Assembly: GCA_964567515.1 (NCBI GenBank)
Contig: CAZMMW010000036.1
Location: forward strand, 1 to 8,295
Direction: 5' to 3'
DNA: 8,295 bases
DNA from: JBBIVB01 sp964567515
GTDB taxonomy: Bacteria; Patescibacteriota; Patescibacteriia; Veblenbacterales; UBA10138
Shown: piece after piece, positions 6,020-8,295 of the stretch
How positions within the stretch are numbered: position 1 is the first letter of the stretch
Layout: each line of letters begins with the position of its first letter
The notes under the pieces: model-generated
Seen by the model: only the letters and a program-made list of their open reading frames with translations
What the model was told of the DNA's origin: nothing
Database searches by the model: none
Made by a program: the position numbers and the translations under genes

Positions 6020-6598
6020 TCAAACTAGCTCTACCAACTCCCCGCCCTTGGCTCCCACGGCATTAGCCTCGTCGGTATCTAACATAAATGACATTTTATC
6101 AATACCCTGTCTGGAGCGTACCGCTACCTTATGAAAAGTGATGCTACGATTTCCCATTATCTGTAAAGAAACGATACTGCCGTGTTTTAGTCTCCAGAGT
6201 TTAGCTTCGGCAAGAGAAAGGTGTAAATGCCTTTGAGCCACTATAACCCCTTGTAAAAGCCTAATTTGGCCCTTAGGGCCTAAAATAAGGCAGCCGGGAG
6301 TATTCTTGAGGTTGGCTGACAGACGTAAAACCGGCTTAAGACCTAAGTTAAAACAATCAGTCATTGATAATTCTACTTGCGTTTGTGATCTTACTGGTCC
6401 AATTATTCTGGTATTTAATTTTCCTTTAGGACCACAGATTACTACTTTTTCTTTAGCCGCAAATTGGCCAGGTTGAGAAATTTTATGTTGTACGCGTAAG
6501 GTATAATTTTTACCAAAAAGCTTAGCTAAATGTTCCGGTGACAAATGAATATGCCGTGCTGATACCTCTAATTTAATTCTTGGTTTAGATTTAGACAT
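6020..6598 (-). CDS. pduL: PduL-type phosphate acyltransferase (phosphotransacylase)
   Basis: Converts acetyl-CoA and phosphate to acetyl phosphate and CoA, a zinc enzyme unrelated to Pta; feeds acetate kinase. The 192 aa contain both duplicated PduL halves: RHIHLS (15-20), SQPGQFAAKEKVVICGPKG (41-59), IGPVRSQTQVELSMTD (66-81), then ILGPKG (105-110) and AQRHLHLS (121-128), ending with LDTDEANA (173-180). Zinc-ligand candidates H16, H18, E76, H124 and H126 are present. The His usually found just before LDTDEAN appears to be Met172. There is no N-terminal encapsulation peptide, so it should act free in the cytosol rather than in a microcompartment. The start overlaps the 3' end of the PfkB gene by 8 nt without a ribosome-binding site, implying translational coupling. 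It ends at TGA. Confidence 0.9.
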   Translation of the reverse strand: MSKSKPRIKLEVSARHIHLSPEHLAKLFGKNYTLRVQHKISQPGQFAAKEKVVICGPKGKLNTRIIGPVRSQTQVELSMTDCFNLGLKPVLRLSANLKNTPGCLILGPKGQIRLLQGVIVAQRHLHLSLAEAKLWRLKHGSIVSLQIMGNRSITFHKVAVRSRQGIDKMSFMLDTDEANAVGAKGGELVELV

Positions 6599-7568
6599 AG
6601 CGACGGTAAAATCTTAATAATTCTTTTTGTGTTAGTAGTCCTCTTTGTGCGCCTGAATGCATAATTACTGAATTGCTATTAGCCATACCCCACAACATGG
6701 CTTGCTTTAAATTTCCTTTCGATTTTATCAAACCAGCCAAAAAACCAGAACCAAAAGAATCCCCAGCGCCAATAGTATTAACTGGTTTCGCGGTAAAAGA
6801 TTTTTGGTGCCAATATTGATCCTTGGTAGCCACATAAGCACCTTTGGCCCCATCAGTTACTATTACTATCTTAGGACCTAATTTTAATAAAGCAGATAAA
6901 ATGCTTTTGGTTTTGCTATTTTTAAATTTTTTACCCAATATCTCCTGAGCTTCTTTATAATTAACATTCAATACTTCCAGATACTTTAATAACGGCCTAA
7001 GACGATTAATTTGTTTGAGTTGTAAACTGCCAGGATTCCAAAATATCTTTTTATTAAATTTTCGTACGGCCTTAAAAAAAGATGGTAAAAATTTATACCA
7101 TTGTGGATTAGCTAATGATGTTAAATAAAACCAATCATATCTTTTTTGGATCCAGTCAGATTTAACCACTAAATTAACCGTGGCCCCCCTATCTACCAAT
7201 GCCACATGTTCATGAGCGCCGCCAACAGTAATAATTAAAGACGCGGCTGAATGTAATTTATAATCATAAGTAATTTGACTAGTGTCAACTTTTTCTTGCT
7301 GTAAGTGAGCTATTATTTCTCGTGCTCGCCAATCATTACCCAATCTAGTATAAATATCAGCCGTGATACCTAAACGAGACAATCCTACCGCCACATTGGC
7401 CGCTCCCCCACCAAAGGAATATTCACTACCTGTTACGTCAATCTTGGCTCCATATAAAAAAGCAAGAGCCTGATCTTTAGCTCCACGTCCAAGCGATACC
7501 AATTTAGCTTCATTGGTTAACAATAAAACATCCCAGGTAGCGCCGCCAATAACACAAATTTTATGCAT
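6591..7568 (-). CDS. PfkB/ribokinase-family carbohydrate kinase
   Basis: ATP-dependent kinase of a sugar or nucleoside; the substrate cannot be read from the sequence. The 325 aa show the family's N-terminal signature SFGGGAANVAVGLSRLG (51-67), a NVNYKEAQEI segment (201-210), VTDGAKGAY (238-246), and the C-terminal anion-hole and catalytic motif NTIGAGDSFGSGF (264-276), with D270 as the expected base. The family more often has DTTGAGD. It is the first gene of the cluster and overlaps pduL by 8 nt, so its product probably feeds the same fermentative route. A perfect TATAAT ends 6 nt before the ATG at 7568, supporting this start and predicting a leaderless message. Confidence 0.9.
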   Translation of the reverse strand: MHKICVIGGATWDVLLLTNEAKLVSLGRGAKDQALAFLYGAKIDVTGSEYSFGGGAANVAVGLSRLGITADIYTRLGNDWRAREIIAHLQQEKVDTSQITYDYKLHSAASLIITVGGAHEHVALVDRGATVNLVVKSDWIQKRYDWFYLTSLANPQWYKFLPSFFKAVRKFNKKIFWNPGSLQLKQINRLRPLLKYLEVLNVNYKEAQEILGKKFKNSKTKSILSALLKLGPKIVIVTDGAKGAYVATKDQYWHQKSFTAKPVNTIGAGDSFGSGFLAGLIKSKGNLKQAMLWGMANSNSVIMHSGAQRGLLTQKELLRFYRRYV

Positions 7569-7574
7569 GATAGT

Positions 7575-7583
7575 ATTATATCA
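7575..7583 (-). promoter_or_regulatory. Extended -10 promoter for the PfkB-PduL cluster, probably leaderless
   Basis: The minus strand reads TGATATAAT (7583-7575), a consensus TATAAT preceded by the extended -10 element TGn. No good -35 box is present at 16-18 nt, as is usual for extended -10 promoters. Six bases then lead to the ATG at 7568, placing the predicted start of transcription at the start codon. Confidence 0.6.
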
Positions 7584-7604
7584 TCTTTAATAACCATCTG
7601 CTAC

Positions 7605-7633
7605 TCGCCAATTAATATGAAAAAGTATAAAAT
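7605..7633 (+). promoter_or_regulatory. Possible promoter of the plus-strand membrane protein gene
   Basis: TCGCCA (7605-7610, 4 of 6 to TTGACA) is followed at 17 nt by TAAAAT (7628-7633, 5 of 6 to TATAAT). Six nt separate the latter from the ATG at 7640, the same spacing as at the other two promoters. An overlapping TATAAA (7626-7631) is an alternative. It is divergent from the PfkB promoter within a 71-nt gap. Confidence 0.38.
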
Positions 7634-7639
7634 ATATCT

Positions 7640-7993
7640 ATGATCAAAATATTTGTCAAAATTACCGGACTAATATTCCTAGCCGCTGCTTTTATTGGTT
7701 TTTTCAAACCAGATCTTTTAATTATAGTACAACTAGATTTATGGCAAAGTTTAGTTTATTTGATTCTAGGTATTGTTGGTATTAAATTAGGATTTACTAA
7801 AACCAATGATTATAACCTACGTTATTATGTAGATGTAGCAACAGGCGCAACCATGGTTTTATTATTATTAGGTCTAACTTTACCTAATTTCTTAGGTCTA
7901 TTTCACTTAGAACAAGTAGAGCATGTGTTCCACGCTATAATTTTTATTTGGGGGGTGGTAACCAGTGCTCTGAGTAAAAAAGCATTAGTTTAA
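7640..7993 (+). CDS. Small four-helix membrane protein of unknown function
   Basis: A 117-aa hydrophobic protein with four likely membrane segments, at residues about 4-23, 34-52, 66-82 and 94-110. Positive residues lie in the ends and in the loop after segment 2 (KTNDYNLRYY). A repeated layout of hydrophobic stretch plus LGIVGIKLG and FHAIIFIWGVV resembles small uncharacterised membrane families such as DUF4383, but I cannot assign it. No catalytic or binding motif is seen. It is transcribed away from the fermentation cluster and ends before a hairpin at 8001-8042. The start codon is supported by the spacing of the upstream -10 box; there is no ribosome-binding site. Confidence 0.75.
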   Translation: MIKIFVKITGLIFLAAAFIGFFKPDLLIIVQLDLWQSLVYLILGIVGIKLGFTKTNDYNLRYYVDVATGATMVLLLLGLTLPNFLGLFHLEQVEHVFHAIIFIWGVVTSALSKKALV

Positions 7994-8000
7994 TTTAAGA

Positions 8001-8042
8001 AATAATAAAAAGAATCTACTATAAAGCAGATCCTTTATTATT
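8001..8042. terminator. Convergent hairpin terminator
   Basis: AATAATAAA (8001-8009) pairs with TTTATTATT (8034-8042). The stem continues inward, past a 2-nt bulge, with GAATCT (8012-8017) against AGATCC (8028-8033), one mismatch, and closes on a 10-nt loop. The A-rich left arm and T-rich right arm give a U-tract on either strand, suiting a bidirectional terminator between the membrane protein gene ending at 7993 and the minus-strand gene ending near 8058. Confidence 0.55.
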
Positions 8043-8057
8043 ATAAATCTCGTCGTA

Positions 8058-8266
8058 TCATCCATACCAACAAACAATTCCGCAATTAAAACCCGCTAAT
8101 AAACCAACGGGTAGATAAATTACAACCACCCCCATGTTTAAATCAATAATAGCGATCATGCCAGCGATAATGCCTACAAACGGCCAAATTAAAAATTGTG
8201 GTTTGTTGTAGAAAGGTAGCGAGAGTTATTGTTGTTCACAAGCAACGATTTAACTCTTTGAATCAT
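8058..8266 (-). pseudogene. Small two-helix membrane protein gene with a frameshift
   Basis: The ATG at 8266 has a good ribosome-binding site, AAAGGAG (8279-8273), 6 nt upstream. Its frame gives only 25 aa (MIQRVKSLLVNNNNSRYLS onward) and stops at TAA 8191-8189. A second frame, open from 8225 and lacking its own usual start codon, encodes a hydrophobic sequence (KPQFLIWPFVGIIAGMIAII, then VVVIYLPVGLLAGFNCGIVCWYG) to TGA 8060-8058. A single one-base shift between 8225 and 8192 joins them into a protein of about 69 aa with a short charged N-terminus and two helices. I do not recognise the family. A real mutation and an assembly error cannot be told apart here. Confidence 0.5.
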
Positions 8267-8295
8267 ATTTTTCTCCTTTAAGTTTTGTTTTTATT

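Noticed and set aside
4838..6066. Plus-strand reading frames opposite ackA and over the regulator gene
   Set aside because: They lie antisense to conserved coding sequence, with no ribosome-binding site and no family resemblance.
6020..6598. PduL as part of a bacterial microcompartment
   Set aside because: There is no N-terminal encapsulation extension and no shell protein gene in the window; the context is simple acetate formation.
7061..7068. TTCGTACG in the PfkB gene as a third operator
   Set aside because: Only the left half matches (followed by GC instead of AA), it is not palindromic beyond the core, and it lies inside a coding region away from any start.

Overview
The window is AT-rich, gene-dense DNA, mostly coded on the minus strand. 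It looks like a fermentative bacterium of the Candidate Phyla Radiation (Patescibacteria). This is an inference from small overlapping genes, a fused 2-oxoacid:acceptor oxidoreductase alpha/gamma subunit, a PduL-type phosphotransacylase instead of Pta, a DUF5654-like membrane protein and a palindromic repeat inside a coding gene. No rRNA or tRNA is present to settle the lineage. Complete genes end in TGA as well as TAA, so the standard stop code applies.

Layout, left to right. Positions 1-2167 (minus) hold a DUF5654-like membrane protein gene that overlaps the alpha subunit of a 2-oxoacid:ferredoxin oxidoreductase (korA-like). The beta subunit is probably just off the left edge. korA carries an in-frame insertion of about 40 codons derived from a GC-rich palindromic repeat. 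Positions 2267-2870 (plus) are a decayed histidine-phosphatase-like gene. Positions 2962-4429 (minus) are a decayed PEP-utilising-enzyme gene spread over three reading frames. Positions 4441-7568 (minus) are a compact metabolic cluster, transcribed PfkB sugar kinase -> PduL phosphotransacylase -> ArsR-type regulator -> acetate kinase. From 7640 come a plus-strand four-helix membrane protein, a convergent hairpin terminator and a frameshifted small membrane protein gene.

Together the intact enzymes outline pyruvate (or another 2-oxoacid) -> acetyl-CoA (KorAB) -> acetyl phosphate (PduL) -> acetate + ATP (AckA), an energy-yielding fermentation end-route. The most interesting regulatory signal is a pair of almost identical palindromes (core TTCGTRCGAA). 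One lies just upstream of the ArsR-type gene and one just upstream of ackA, each directly after a -10-like hexamer. This suggests a small autoregulated circuit controlling acetate formation. Three promoters in the window place the -10 box exactly 6 nt before the ATG, which predicts leaderless mRNAs.

All family names come from reading the translated sequence by eye; no database search was run.
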